Shown: positions 1-14,630 of the stretch, in pieces
How positions within the stretch are numbered: the first letter of the stretch is position 1
Layout of the letters: every line of letters starts with the position of its first letter
Source of the DNA: Zygnema cylindricum
Lineage: Eukaryota > Streptophyta > Zygnematophyceae > Zygnematales > Zygnemataceae
DNA: 27,500 bases
Assembly: GCA_037447655.1 (NCBI GenBank)
Contig: JBBHKE010001199.1
Location: 1 to 27,500 of the forward strand
Direction: 5' to 3'
The notes under the pieces: model-generated
Database searches by the model: none
What the model was told of the DNA's origin: nothing
What the model saw: the letters and a program-made list of their open reading frames with translations, nothing else
Program-made: the position numbers and the translations under genes

Positions 1-1
1 C

Positions 2-910
2 AGCCTATTGGCTGAAAGCATTCCGCATAGTGATGCCTTTGGATCCGTACAGAATCTGTACGAAAGTGTATTCAAACTGCATTATCAGTACTTGCTGTTC
101 AACAAAACTCAACTGACTTCCATAAAACTTCCTGCTCGTGCAGCTACAAGTGCCATGGCCCAGTTAGGGAGTAACTGTACAGTCAACGATCTTGCAAATG
201 GACAGTTTGTATATTACAAATGTGCCCGTTGTCCTAGAATAAGTACTATTCCTAACAAACCTTGTACAAATTGCCAAAATATTCATAACCAGCGACTTCA
301 AATGGAAAATGACAATCCAAAAATAACTCCTGGATTCGTCAAGGAAGCAGTTCCGTTTATCGTAACTGACAGTTTGTATGTTCAACCGAGTTCTATGTCG
401 CTGGCTTTTAAACTCTTGCAAGATGAAAACGTCGAAAACATAGGACACGTGGCGCAGCTGGACGTTGTGTTGGATATGAAAGAGGTAAAAAATATTTGGC
501 AGTAAGTTTCAGTTTGCAATGGAAAGGTGATTTTCCGTTTTAGAATATTGTTTTGCTGATGATTAAAGATTGTAAATTCGAGAGTGTTTCTAAAATAGAT
601 ATTATTTTTTGTGTTTTTACTAATCGTTTTCTATCATTGTTTTTTTAACGATTTTCATCAGGTAACAAATTTTTCACAACTAGACTTTCTTCCAACTTGA
701 TTTTCAATGTTTTCAAAGAGCTTAGGAACACCACAAAACCCTGCAAAAGTCCTCACAAGTTTTAATGCACCTCTTTCTTTATTTGTTTTTTGGTTTCAGT
801 TTCTTCAGCTTGTGACGTCAGCACACAACAGTAAAATGGTTCTCAACGATGTTTTCGGCCAAAAGTTCCGTGATGCCAACCTAGACTTGCTTCAAGAAGT
901 AAAAGAGTAA
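2..910 (+). CDS. DUF674-family plant protein, 3' part, two exons (2-484 and 800-910)
   Basis: Partial at the window edge: the frame is open from base 2, with no ATG before the family region begins. Exon 1 (2-484) contains a GSVQNLYESV block like the 'GNLYESVENL' block I recall for DUF674, two CXXC pairs (CARC, then CTNC) that could form a zinc-ribbon-like knuckle, and a GFVKEAVPFIVTDSLYVQP stretch typical of the family. Donor GAG/GTAAAA (485) and acceptor TTTCAG/TTT (799) join in phase 0, giving DMKE-FLQLVTSAHNSKMVLNDVF. This aligns without gaps to the family's 'GMDEGLKLLKASLQSKTVLTDVF' end. The stop is TAA 908-910. A second donor-like GTAAGT overlaps 502-507 but would break that alignment. 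A donor-like GTAAGT also overlaps the stop (907-912), so a further exon is possible. DUF674 has no established biochemical function. The family and splice calls are firm; the N-terminus is missing. Confidence 0.85.
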
Positions 911-1145
911 GTAGTGGCCCAACGCTAAATATTTGAGAGGACACAATATAAAGCTATATAGAAATAGTTTTCCAATATGGCGACGGTGATATCCATAGCT
1001 TATAAGAAAAACTAAACAAAAAAACTTGATTTGAAATAGGGGTAACGAGGACATTTTTGCTATTAACTTCAGTTGGTACTTAGGGTGAATGCTTTAAATG
1101 AAATATTTGTAAGGTAGACAAGTGATGGATATATTCTCACAATGA

Positions 1146-1186
1146 TAGGGTTTTCTAGGGTTTTTAGTCTATTTTAGGGTTTGTAT
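1146..1186 (+). repeat. Degenerate telomere-like TAGGGTTT cluster
   Basis: Three TAGGGTTT-type motifs lie within 40 bp (about 1146, 1155 and 1175) in the DNA between the DUF674 gene and the next gene. They resemble plant teloboxes or a scrambled interstitial telomere relic. Apart from this and the 30-bp repeat at 1482-1593, I see no gene in 911-2060. Confidence 0.4.
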
Positions 1187-1481
1187 GCGATTAGAAAACA
1201 TACTCTACTAAATTGAACTAAAATGCTTTTCCTCAAATTTACATGGATTTTGTTTGGACTTCAATAAAAACTTCATGAATTCATTAAATTGCTCATCTTT
1301 TGTAGTGTGTACACATATCACGAAATGATGTAGTTTTCTGAATTAAATGCTTATATGAGTGGAAGAATTCATTTTTTTCAACAGGGTAAAGGATTGTATT
1401 ACCTGTGTGCTGACGGGTAAAGTTCGTCATCATTTTAGTTTGGATGGTAAGAATAGTACGTTTTGTTTAATAGGTGAAATT

Positions 1482-1593
1482 GGTCAATGCTGATCAATTT
1501 TGTACAATGTTGGTAAATGTTGGTCAATTTTGTACAATGTTGGTAAATGTTGGTCAATTTTGTCAATGTTGGTCAATATTGGTCAATATTGTC
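1482..1593 (+). repeat. 30-bp tandem repeat (GGTCAATTTTGTACAATGTT type)
   Basis: Roughly three full units of a 30-bp sequence built from the shorter words GGTCAATTTTG and GGTAAATGTT, then degenerate GGTCAATATT units. Two adjacent copies are essentially identical, so the array is recent. It lies in non-coding DNA between two convergent genes. Confidence 0.8.
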
Positions 1594-2060
1594 TATGAGA
1601 ATAGCGATTTTTTTATATCTTTTCTCCCCAAATTTCATCGCTGTATATTTTCGTAATATTTCAAATTTTCCATTTTCAAAGCTTAGTGGTGTCTACTTAG
1701 TTATTATACATCTGAAAGTAGCAATTATGCCATCATTTACTCTTGAAATAACTAATATTTTTAAATTTCAACTTGTTAAAGAAATTGGATAAATACACTG
1801 CAAAATATCTTTGTTTCTACTTTTGTTTTTGTACCAAAAATATCGTTTTTTCTTCTTTCCGATTTTTTTATATTTGCTGTTGATTATATCTCAGTTTATG
1901 CAATAAAAGGAGATTAAAAGAAAAACGCCAAATGCAACAGGAAACTTGTTTTGAGGCAAATCTGAAAATCTTTTGTCAAATATCACATTACAAAACACTT
2001 AAACATCAATATACATGTTTTTCTGGTTTCTTGGTTTGGTGGACCCAGCAATTATAGTAT

Positions 2061-6432
<4,372 letters not shown>

Positions 6433-6468
6433 CTTTGGATGGCGAATAAGAGGAAATTGAGTTGGAAT

Positions 6469-6550
6469 AGAGAGAGAGAGAGGGAGAGAGAGAGGGATAG
6501 GGAGAGGGATAGGGAGAGGGAGAGGGAGAGGGAGAGGGAGTGAGAGAGGA
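6469..6550 (-). repeat. (GAGGGA)n tract upstream of a splice acceptor
   Basis: On the minus strand this reads (CCCTCT)n/(CT)n and ends about 35 bp before the AAAG/ and TTAG/ acceptors of the 6240 exon. It is thus the second polypyrimidine microsatellite beside an acceptor of the same gene. Confidence 0.7.
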
Positions 6551-7631
6551 TTTTTCGGAAAATAGAAAAACGTTTTTATTTGCAGCTTTGCATGGAAAGA
6601 TTGGAAATATATTAAAACAATTTCTTGCTGAACATTTTGGTACAAAGTTTGTTGGAAAATTCATCTGAAAATTCATTTAAGCGATGAAAAATCAGTTGCA
6701 AAATTAAAACGTTTAAAATAACCTTGAAAAAACCTAAAAAAGCCTAAAGAGCCTAAGAAAAACCATAGAAAAACGTAAAAAAACGATATAAATGACCCTT
6801 CAAAACCGATAATTCCACGCGCGACTGAAACAGTAATATTATTGAGTAAATTATTCGAGCAAAAAAATGAAAATAAAAACGATTTTTTTTTGCAAACGAA
6901 AATTACAGTGTAATGCCTTGCAAAAAATAGTTGACAATTAAATAAAGGTCGGACTACAAACGGAAAAGAAATGCAATCAGGTGTTTAAAATAAGTGATAG
7001 CAGAGAGAGAAGCACTATTTAGTATTTGCATCATCCGTGGCTTGGAATTGGTAATTACAGGAACAGAAATATCAAATGCACACTAATCATGTTTGGGGCT
7101 CACAAAAAACGGTGACGTGCGGCTGTGCAGGCGCCACCGCTGCACTTTTTGAAACTTCAAAAACGACGCGTGGCGCAGTGTTTCCCCTGCACAGGTCGCA
7201 CTTTAGAATATGTAATAACTATTAGGGGAAATCGCGAAACGTGCGACTTTCCGTGCGGTTAGCACTTTTGGGGTGTACCGTACACTATTATTTAGGGTGT
7301 CTTCCATTGAGCTCCGTTTTAGCTGGAAACGGTTTCTCGGATGCTTTACTTACATTGAGTTTCCATGATGCCCAGGTTTAGAACTGAGAAACTGACAGGT
7401 GGTGATTGTGACCATTTTCTACTGGTCCATACATCTGGTTGCAATGCCGTATACGGTCGTTTATAAACGGTGTACAGCTCGTGGATGCGTGTAATTCCAT
7501 TTTATTAAAAAATTGGTGTTAAAAATGTTAAAAATGCACATTACAATAACAACTGCATTGGCTGTCTACTTTTTGAATTAATGCCTAATGAGCTGAACAG
7601 AGGTCAGTTTCAAAATTTGCTCAAATCGCAA
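6551..7631. other. Unassigned DNA between the minus-strand gene and the MULE
   Basis: AT-rich to about 7080, then a GC-richer patch (7090-7200) with repeated TGCAC/GGCGCC words. A solo TTTAGGGTGTCTTCCATTGAG at 7290-7310 resembles the PIF-like ends described below, but no partner was found. The 5' exon(s) and promoter of the minus-strand gene may lie here; I cannot place them. Confidence 0.3.
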
Positions 7632-7964
7632 GGGAATTGATAATGATAGTAACTGTTTTGGTTGCGGACAGTCACTTACGTCATTTTGTCAAAAAACGTA
7701 GGTTTGAAGTACACACAGGTACAAATAAAGCACCGTTGAGTACAAATTTGGCGGTCAATCGGTTGAACAACTTTGACTTTGAAAATATTTTTCAACCGCT
7801 TAAGATTATGTCGCACTTGCGAACGTCGACCGTCATAATAAATTTAGCAATTCACACGGCCGGCGAACGTTTACGGTAACAAAACTGCGGCAACCACATG
7901 TTAATAAAAGTGTTGCAGACAGTCACTTTTTGTCGTTATGTGAGCTCCACGGTGAGAGCACTTA

Positions 7965-8699
7965 GGGTGAAGTTCCATCATACATTTCTGAAATTGTACG
8001 GCAAACTCTACAGACCGGGTAGATTGAGTCGATGTTCCATCACGTAGAGTCTGTAAGCCACGTGTTTTAAATTGACTGGCGCCACGCAAGCTACGATCCG
8101 ATATTGAATATCCTTCAGATTTTAGCACCGACAAACATAACTTCAAATCTTGACTTGCGTACCATGTACCTGCGTACGAAGTAATCATACGACAAAATTT
8201 TGTTACTTTTTGCAAACGCCAGTCTGTAAGCCAGCTCATATTTTAGGGTTTCAGTTTTTGAACACAACGAAAGTCCTTTGATAGAAATAGTGTGACGAAT
8301 AAAAGTTACCGAAAATAGCGTGACGAGGGAATGTTACAAAATTTTGTTTTTTATTTCGGTTGTATTTTGGAAAGCGCGTGTCATGTGCAAATCTTAAGAT
8401 TTTTCATTGGTTTTCCTTCATGACACGTAGCTTAATCGTCCAACGTGTCACAATTTTTTTTTCTGTATCCGCCAACCCACCTCCTCGAGGTGGGTTGACA
8501 TTTACAGAAAAAAATGAAGCGAACTCCTCGCAGATTAACATCCGACGGCCATTATTACCTCCAAGACTTTCGTAGAGTATCGGCAAGATTCTCTGTAATG
8601 TTGTTTTTCGCATAAAAACAAAATAGGCGGTACGATCAGGTACGGAGGGTCGCGAATTTCTGTAAACTACGCCACTTTTCGCGTGATGGAACGTCACCG
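7965..8699. mobile_element. PIF/Harbinger-like (Tourist-type) element, copy 1
   Basis: Inserted in the MULE left arm. The left end is GGGTGAAGTTCCATCA; the inverted right end is CGGTGACGTTCCATCA. It is flanked by TTA (7962-7964 and 8700-8702). The MULE right arm (around 10730, minus strand) shows the uninterrupted site GAACTTAGCCGC, proving the 3-bp duplication. At 735 bp with no credible transposase frame, it is non-autonomous. Confidence 0.8.
8452..8514. repeat. Long near-perfect hairpin inside PIF-like copy 1
   Basis: CAACCCACCTC and GAGGTGGGTTG form an 11-bp perfect stem around a 3-base loop (CTC). It is extended outward by TTTTTTCTGTA and TACAGAAAAAA across a 5-base asymmetric spacer. 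Confidence 0.8.
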
Positions 8700-8730
8700 T
8701 TAGCCGCAAAATTGAAATTTAATCGTCTAA

Positions 8731-9523
8731 GGGTAACCTTCCATCAGGCGAAAAGTGGGGTTGTTTACTGGAGAAAGTACCGTTCCATACTAGGCCGTAC
8801 TGATTTTTTTTTCTTTTACAAAAGATGTTTACTAAAAATTCGTTGAGATTCTCCAGACTTCTTGGAGAAAACTACCACCGTCCGATTTTCAATTTTTGAC
8901 GCAAACGCTTCTTGTTTCCAGTACGTAGCTAGTCTCCTCCGACTGTCCTCGGGGGGAGAGTTTGTGATTGCTGGACGCGTGTTTTGGTCCACTTGTAAAG
9001 TCTGAGTCGATCCACGACAGACGTGTAGCAATAAACTTACATGTGGCAATTGGAGTGTACCGTGTGACATAAAAGCCAGCCTGTTCGACGACAAGAAAAT
9101 CTTGGTTGTATGTTCGACGACAAAAAAAACTTGGTTGTAAGACATCCTGTGACGTCTCCTTCATAAATGTGCGATACAACGATTCACGTACAAATGGTAC
9201 ATCCTTGGTCATTTGTACAAACTTTTATTTTGCAACGGTTTTCGTGGCCGTTGATACCACAGCAACCGTAAGAACGTTCAGATTGTACATTAGGGTGACG
9301 CTACTAGATATTTTAATCGGCGTCCGCCCGTACACATACGCAGCTGCGATTTTGTCCTTTTGGAAATGATGATTATTCCCGGGCGGCTCAACAGGTCCTA
9401 CGTGGTACCAATCGCAATCTAACACCTCATTCATTGGCACGACCTGATGGAATGGTGTTACAAATATTACTACCAGTAAACGTGTTCGTACGATTACTGG
9501 GAACGCCTGATGGAAGGTTACCC
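8731..9523. mobile_element. PIF/Harbinger-like element, copy 2
   Basis: Perfect 20-bp inverted ends GGGTAACCTTCCATCAGGCG, flanked by TAA (8728-8730 and 9524-9526). The matching empty site (ATGTAATCGTTACATTG) is kept in the MULE right arm on the minus strand near 10690-10715. Its left subterminal GCGAAAAGTGGGG matches the inverted right end of copy 1, so both belong to one family. It contains a 29-bp direct tandem duplication (9082-9110 and 9111-9139). No convincing protein is encoded. Confidence 0.85.
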
Positions 9524-9773
9524 TAAGCGTTACATTGAACTTAGACGCAAAGTGAAACGAAACCTCGTACGGAAGTCTCGTATGGAAAATTTGTCGGTTC
9601 GTCGTACACATTAGATATTTCCGCGGACGAAAAATCGCGTCACGGTTCGCGAACCAACATTTCTTCGAAATCGACAAGCGTGCGATTCGTACAAATGAAA
9701 ACCATTCGGCGCTCGCACCAAGTCGAACCGACACAAAATTACAGTATCAAATGAAACAACACATAACCGATGG

Positions 9774-10397
9774 TAGAGGTCGCAAAAGTAAAAAAAAAAC
9801 ATACCCGAAACCGACCGTTTTTTTTTTTCAAAATCTGAGTAACTGACGCCTGACCGAGTTTTGTCACGCTCCAAAATTGTTAACCGTTAACCGACTGTCG
9901 TTTACGAAAAAAAAAAAACCGAATCTTGATTTTTCGCGACTAACCGTGCCCGCCCGTAACCGAAAAAGTAAAAAATTAATCAATGTACCACGCAATAAGC
10001 CAATAATTACGATTTGTCGCGTTCCCTAAGATTTGCGAAATGAATAGTGTTACTACCGTGTCAGATTTTGCTACGCTTTGTCGCGTTCCCTTTGATTTGC
10101 GAAATAAATAGCTTACTACAGTACCGTGTCAGATTTGCGACGCTAATCATGATGCCACGTACTTCCACGATATCAAGAGTACAAGAACAATAATGTTGGA
10201 AAAAAAAAGTACAAATTTTTTATTTTTTTTTGGTTTTTGTTTGACTGACCGTAACTGACCGTTTTTTTTTTTCCTGGTGAGTCAACCGACCGTAACCGCC
10301 CGATCCCCAAAATTTGGCAACCGAATCCGTTCTGGATCCGGCGCGGGCGGTCGGTTAACGGTCGGTCACGGCTTCGGTTGACAATTTGCGACCTCTG
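9774..10397. mobile_element. hAT non-autonomous element with 8-bp target duplication
   Basis: The ends are TAGAGGTCGCAAA (left) and CAGAGGTCGCAAA (inverted right), flanked on both sides by ACCGATGG (9766-9773 and 10398-10405), the 8-bp duplication expected of hAT transposons. The subterminal regions are rich in ACCGACCG/TAACCG words and A-runs, common in plant hAT elements. It is 624 bp with no transposase, nested in the MULE interior. Confidence 0.9.
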
Positions 10398-10769
10398 ACC
10401 GATGGTCTGATGCGAACTGAACAAAACATTTGGCGGCGCGATTTCGGCCGACGCCGATTCGCCCAATATCCTAACATTTCGCTGTCGATGTATATTGCTG
10501 ATTCGTTATAGTGTGGCTCGATTTCGTCGCGCGTGACGACGCGCATTTTTTTTATTTAATTTCAAATGATATGGTTCGTTTTATTATAACAGTTTATTTC
10601 GTTTCGTGCGTTATAATATTTCTGTACGAAACTTATAGTACTTCAGTTTAAAATTGTTTCGTTTCACTATGCGTCTAAGTTCAATGTAACGATTACATGA
10701 TTAAATTTCAATTTTGCGGCTAAGTTCTCTCATCGTGGAGCTCACATAACGACAAAAAGTGACTGTCTG

Positions 10770-10821
10770 CAACACTTTTTATTTACATGTGGTTGCAACA
10801 CTTTTTATTTACATGTGGTTG
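10770..10821. repeat. 26-bp tandem duplication in the MULE right arm
   Basis: Two identical units beginning CAACACTTTTTATTTACATG. The left arm has a single copy near 7889-7915, so the duplication arose after the MULE formed. It accounts for the length difference between the arms. Confidence 0.9.
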
Positions 10822-10912
10822 CCGCAGTTTTGTTACCATAAACGTTCGCCGGCCGTGTGAATTGCTAAATTTATTATGACGGTTGACGTTCGCAAGCGCG
10901 GCATAATTTTAA

Positions 10913-11373
10913 ACCATAGTTCAAAAGTAGGCGTTTTTTGGTAGGCCTTTGGTAGGCCGCCTTTAGCGTAAGTTGTGTTACGGGCTTTCCATGTGATCTT
11001 CTTAGATCGCTACTTTCATCAACGACCGTCCGATCGTCCGAATCTGACGATAGTCCTATCGTAAGTTGTGTTATGGGCTTTTCATGTGATCTTCTTAGAT
11101 CGTTACTTTCATCAATGACCGTCAGATCGTCCAAATCTGACGGTTTAAATAAAAAGTCGCTCAAAACTCACAGAAAAAGATTTTTTTGTCCTATTTTTTT
11201 TTTAAATTTAGACATGACGTTTAATTCTCTATCGAACGATGTGCAACTCAACCCTGTTACTATTTTATTTCATTTTGCGGCCAATACAATATGGGTCTTA
11301 AGGCCATATTGTATGTTTTGCATACAATATGCATATTGTATGGGCTTACGGTCACCTACTTTTGAACTATGTT
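10913..11373. mobile_element. TTAA-flanked MITE, copy 1
   Basis: Inverted ends ACCATAGTTCAAAAGTAGG and (inverted right) AACATAGTTCAAAAGTAGG, flanked by TTAA at 10909-10912 and 11374-11377. The MULE left arm shows the empty site as CTTAAG (near 7800). It contains a 93-bp internal tandem duplication starting GTAAGTTGTGTTA (10968 and 11061). Length is 461 bp, non-coding. TTAA target duplication is the signature of piggyBac-type transposition, but the ends do not resemble canonical piggyBac ends that I know. Confidence 0.75.
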
Positions 11374-11472
11374 TTAAAAGGTTGAATAATATTTTCAAAG
11401 TCAAAGTTGTTCAACCGATTGACCGTCAAATTTGTACTCAACGGTGCTTTATTTGTACCTGTGTGTACTTAA

Positions 11473-12023
11473 ACCATAGTTCAAAAGTAGGCGTTTTTAT
11501 GGTAGGCCTTTGGTAGGTGCACAAAACTTGGCACTAAACTCGCGTAGAGTAGGCATACTGTATGGGTGTGTGCTGTGGACACTCTTGTACGGACGTACGA
11601 ATCTGACGTATGATCATAGTTCAGCGCACGCCGACGGACAAATTTTTTTAGCGAACTAAAACATGCGGACGTTCAAATTTGCAGACGCTAATATGACATA
11701 TAGTCCTTTCGTAAGTTGTGTTATGGGCTTTTCATGTGATCTTCTTAGATCGCTACTTTGATCAGCGACCGTCCGATCGTCTGAATCTGACGGTTTAAAA
11801 AAGTTTTACCTTAAAACTCACAGAAATTATTTTTTTTGTCCGATTTTTTTTTCAAAATTTAGATATGACGTTTAATTCTCTATCGATCGATGTGCAACTC
11901 AACCCTGTAACTATTTTTTTTCATTTTTCGACCAATACAATATGGGTCTTAAGGGCATATTGTATGTTTTGCATACATTAGGCATATTGTATGGGCCTAC
12001 TTTCACCTACTTTTGAACTATGC
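11473..12023. mobile_element. TTAA-flanked MITE, copy 2
   Basis: Same ends and same inner sequence as copy 1 (e.g. TGTGATCTTCTTAGATCG, and the GACGTTTAATTCTCTATCGA block). The left flank is TTAA (11469-11472) and the right flank TTCA (12024-12027). The MULE left arm empty site reads TTGAA on the plus strand near 7705, i.e. TTCAA in this orientation. Unlike copy 1 it keeps about 150 bp of extra left-internal sequence and lacks the 93-bp duplication. Length is 551 bp. Confidence 0.75.
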
Positions 12024-12108
12024 TTCAAACCTACGTTTTTGACAAAATGACGTAAGTGACTGTCCGCAACCAAAACAGTCACTGTCATTATCAATTCCCA
12101 AATCGCAA

Positions 12109-12236
12109 ATGCAAGGTTAGTTCTCAACGGAACTGCCTCCATGGAACATCGTGCTGCTCTGAAATTGAGTACATACGAGAAAATGGCACAATATCTACTT
12201 GCTCTCCCTCCTTTTGCTGGACGAATGAGAGAGTGA
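12109..12236 (+). pseudogene. Possible exon fragment interrupted by the MULE
   Basis: If the MULE and one target copy are removed, a frame of 55 codons reads through the junction from 7592-7631 into 12109-12236. It includes KFAQIANARLVLNG and EHRAALKLSTYEKMAQYL and ends at TGA 12234. An ATG at 12141 lies in a good context (CCTCCATGG), and a strong donor CTG/GTAAGC follows at 12285. I do not recognise the protein; 55 codons is short enough to be chance. Confidence 0.3.
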
Positions 12237-12289
12237 GGAGGAAAGAGAGTTTCCCTCCATGGAGCCTAGACTGATCCACCTCTGGTAAG

Positions 12290-14630
12290 CACTATTTAGT
12301 ATGTACTTTTTTAGCGTGCAATAGCATTAGACCTCTCGCGTGCGAACTTCAGTTTAGTGCGCATATGATGCGTTTAGTTCGACATTTAGTGCGAGTTGAA
12401 GGATGGTTGGAACAAAGTGTAACTAATTTAGGTGTCATGGGCTTGCCTGTCACTTGTTAATTGATTTAATTTTCTAGTGTTTTTTTAGTGTTGGTTTAGT
12501 GCATCTACTTTAAATCTATGGCACAATTTTTTCATTTTCAAGGGTGACATTTGAAGAAAGAGAGAGAAATAATTCTTGTGAAAGTGGGAGAAGTTAGAGA
12601 ATTTAATAATTAGGGTGCTTATCGAATAACGTTTCTTTATTGACAATTATTTGGTGGAACTTGGAAGTGAAAATGTTGAATACTGTAACTCATTAGGTAT
12701 GTGAGTGTTTTTGAGAAGAGGAAAGAAGAAAGGAAAGTTATATTTTTGCTTGCTGCTTGACTGTTTTTTTGTCAACTGCTGATTAAGTGTTTTGTAAGTT
12801 TTCGAAGTGTTTTCCTCAAGATTTTATAATGTTCGAAGCAAATTTAGTGGTTAGAGATGTAACCTGTAGCTAATTGTTAATTATAAGTAAACTTTAGTAC
12901 CAGAATTGGCTTAAATGTGACGGCAAGACGTGATTGTTTTCATTCGTTGCAATTGGATTTTTCTTTTATGTGGAAAGCTATCATGATTTCGGCACACATA
13001 GTGCAATGCTTCGAACTATTATTCGGGACAACCTTTATCATCATTTTTTTTGTGATCAAGGTTTTAAAGACTCTTAGGAACTTTTTTTGTTGGTTGATTA
13101 ATTGGACGTTTCTAGCTTGAAAGTGTAACATAATATGAACAACCATCATTGTTTAACATAGTTTTCTGTAAATTATTTGTTCAGAAAATCACAAAATCGT
13201 GCATTTCTCTTGTTAGCTAGAGACATGTGGATGTTTCTAAAATGTTGCAAACCGTAGATTGTTTTTAGAGTCAAGGAATTATTAGCGTGAGTGACATGAG
13301 AAGTGGTAGCTATCTGTGTACAGTTTGAATTTAGGAGACGGTGTTTCGTGTTTTAGTTTTGAACAGTCAAACTAGTCAGCAAGTAATGTTTTTTTCTCAG
13401 AAACCTTACAGCTGTTGTGGTGAGGAAAACCATCATAACTTGATTTCTGCAACCTTAGCAATATGTAAATCTTGATTTCAGGAAAGGAGACTGATTGTGG
13501 ACGACTCATTTTGTCAAAATCGTTTTTTCTGTGGTCTAATTTCCACTATGACGGTTTTCTTGGTCTCTGATTCGTAAAGACATTCGAAAATGTTGATTAC
13601 ATCATTGCTTTATTCCATTTCCTGTAAATTTTAGACTGCAAAGCTCATCGTGACGTGGCAAGGTGTGGGTGACTGTCAGTACTATCTGCTGATTGTGAAT
13701 GCTGATTTGTTGCTTTCATATTAGAGTTCCTAGTGTTCCTAGTCTTTGGTTTTGTGAAGTCAACAAACCATCAACTTCGTGGTCGAGAAAGTCAACAAGG
13801 AAGGCCTTTATCAAAAATCCTTCACTAAAACTGTTGGGATATATTCTACATTATGCAGGATTATGGCGTTTGTCAGATTAGATTCCTATTTTTTGTTTCT
13901 TCCGCAATTATTATGTTTTGAATCTTTTTTAGTAATTACATAGGCTTTGCATTGACTTGTCTCTCATAATGATATCATTGCTGCGGACATCTTCTTATCT
14001 TCTTGAGCTCCATATTCAAGCTGTTAAACAAATAAACTCATATTGTAGTTATAACAACTTTAGTATGGAAACTTTTATCAACAGGAAAAGAAGCCCTTCC
14101 TGGTCTTTGGTTTCTAAATGATTACTAACATTCAACCTCGTTCTCCAAGGATTTAACAATTGGTTCTGAAAAATTATCCTTTACTTTGAGTGATATGGAG
14201 TATTAACAGATAAAACCTATGTTTTCAGGAAGATTTCGATTGTTAGAAAGCTTTCCTATTTGTTTTGCAAACTGGATGATATTTTGAAATACTTTCTGGT
14301 AATTGCGGAAAAAGCTAACCTAACTACTCACCTTTACATTCATTTGTTACTCCTGAGTCGTACCATTTGATGCATACATCTTTTTACATTCTGGACCTTC
14401 TTGCTGGTAGACAAGGTTACAGTAACACATATTGCAGCCTTCACAACTTTATTACAGAAAAATATACTAACAAGAAATAAATCTCTCTCCAAGGTATAAA
14501 AGTCCTCCTGCCCTCCACGTAATTTTACTGGTGACCTTTTGATTTGTTTTAATTTTCCTGACACATAAATTGTTCTGAAACAGGGATGGGGCAACGGCAG
14601 GTCAGCAACTACTGCTGACGGTACCCTGTC
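12290..14630. other. Unassigned AT-rich DNA
   Basis: No clear gene or repeat. The best exon-like segment is 13725-13881 (+): it follows a TTTCATATTAG acceptor and encodes VPSLWFCEVNKPSTSWSRK then KNPSLKLLGYILHYAGLWR before a TAG stop. It could be a terminal exon, but I recognise no family and found no partner exon. Confidence 0.25.

Larger units (their letters stand above)
7632..12099. mobile_element. Mutator-like element (MULE) with about 400-bp inverted arms, non-autonomous
   Basis: The ends start GGGAATTGATAATGA and are inverted. Both sides carry the identical 9-bp duplication AAATCGCAA (7623-7631 and 12100-12108), the MULE hallmark. The left arm runs 7632 to about 9563 and the right arm about 10658-12099. 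Subtracting nested insertions with their target duplications leaves about 398 bp on the left. On the right it leaves about 422 bp, or about 396 after removing a 26-bp tandem duplication. The two arms therefore match in length. Interior sequence not explained by other elements is only about 460 bp, and no transposase frame was found. The element was about 1.25 kb before later insertions. Confidence 0.9.

Noticed and set aside
1482-1593. CRISPR-like array
   Set aside because: Continuous tandem repeat without unique spacers, in a plant nuclear context; the same applies to 14631-14750 and 18802-19070.
7290-7310. Further PIF-like element start (TTTAGGGTGTCTTCCATTGAG)
   Set aside because: No inverted partner or matching duplication was found, so it is not listed as an element.
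8404-9874. Several 87-169 codon frames inside the MULE that might be a transposase
   Set aside because: They lie across PIF-like and hAT sequence, overlap on both strands and show no DDE, zinc-finger or MURA-like motif.
10173-10466. Apparent protein similarity (RPRRIQNGFGCQILG) with a frame at 21056-21253
   Set aside because: Explained by the two regions being copies of one non-coding hAT element; no start, domain or codon conservation.
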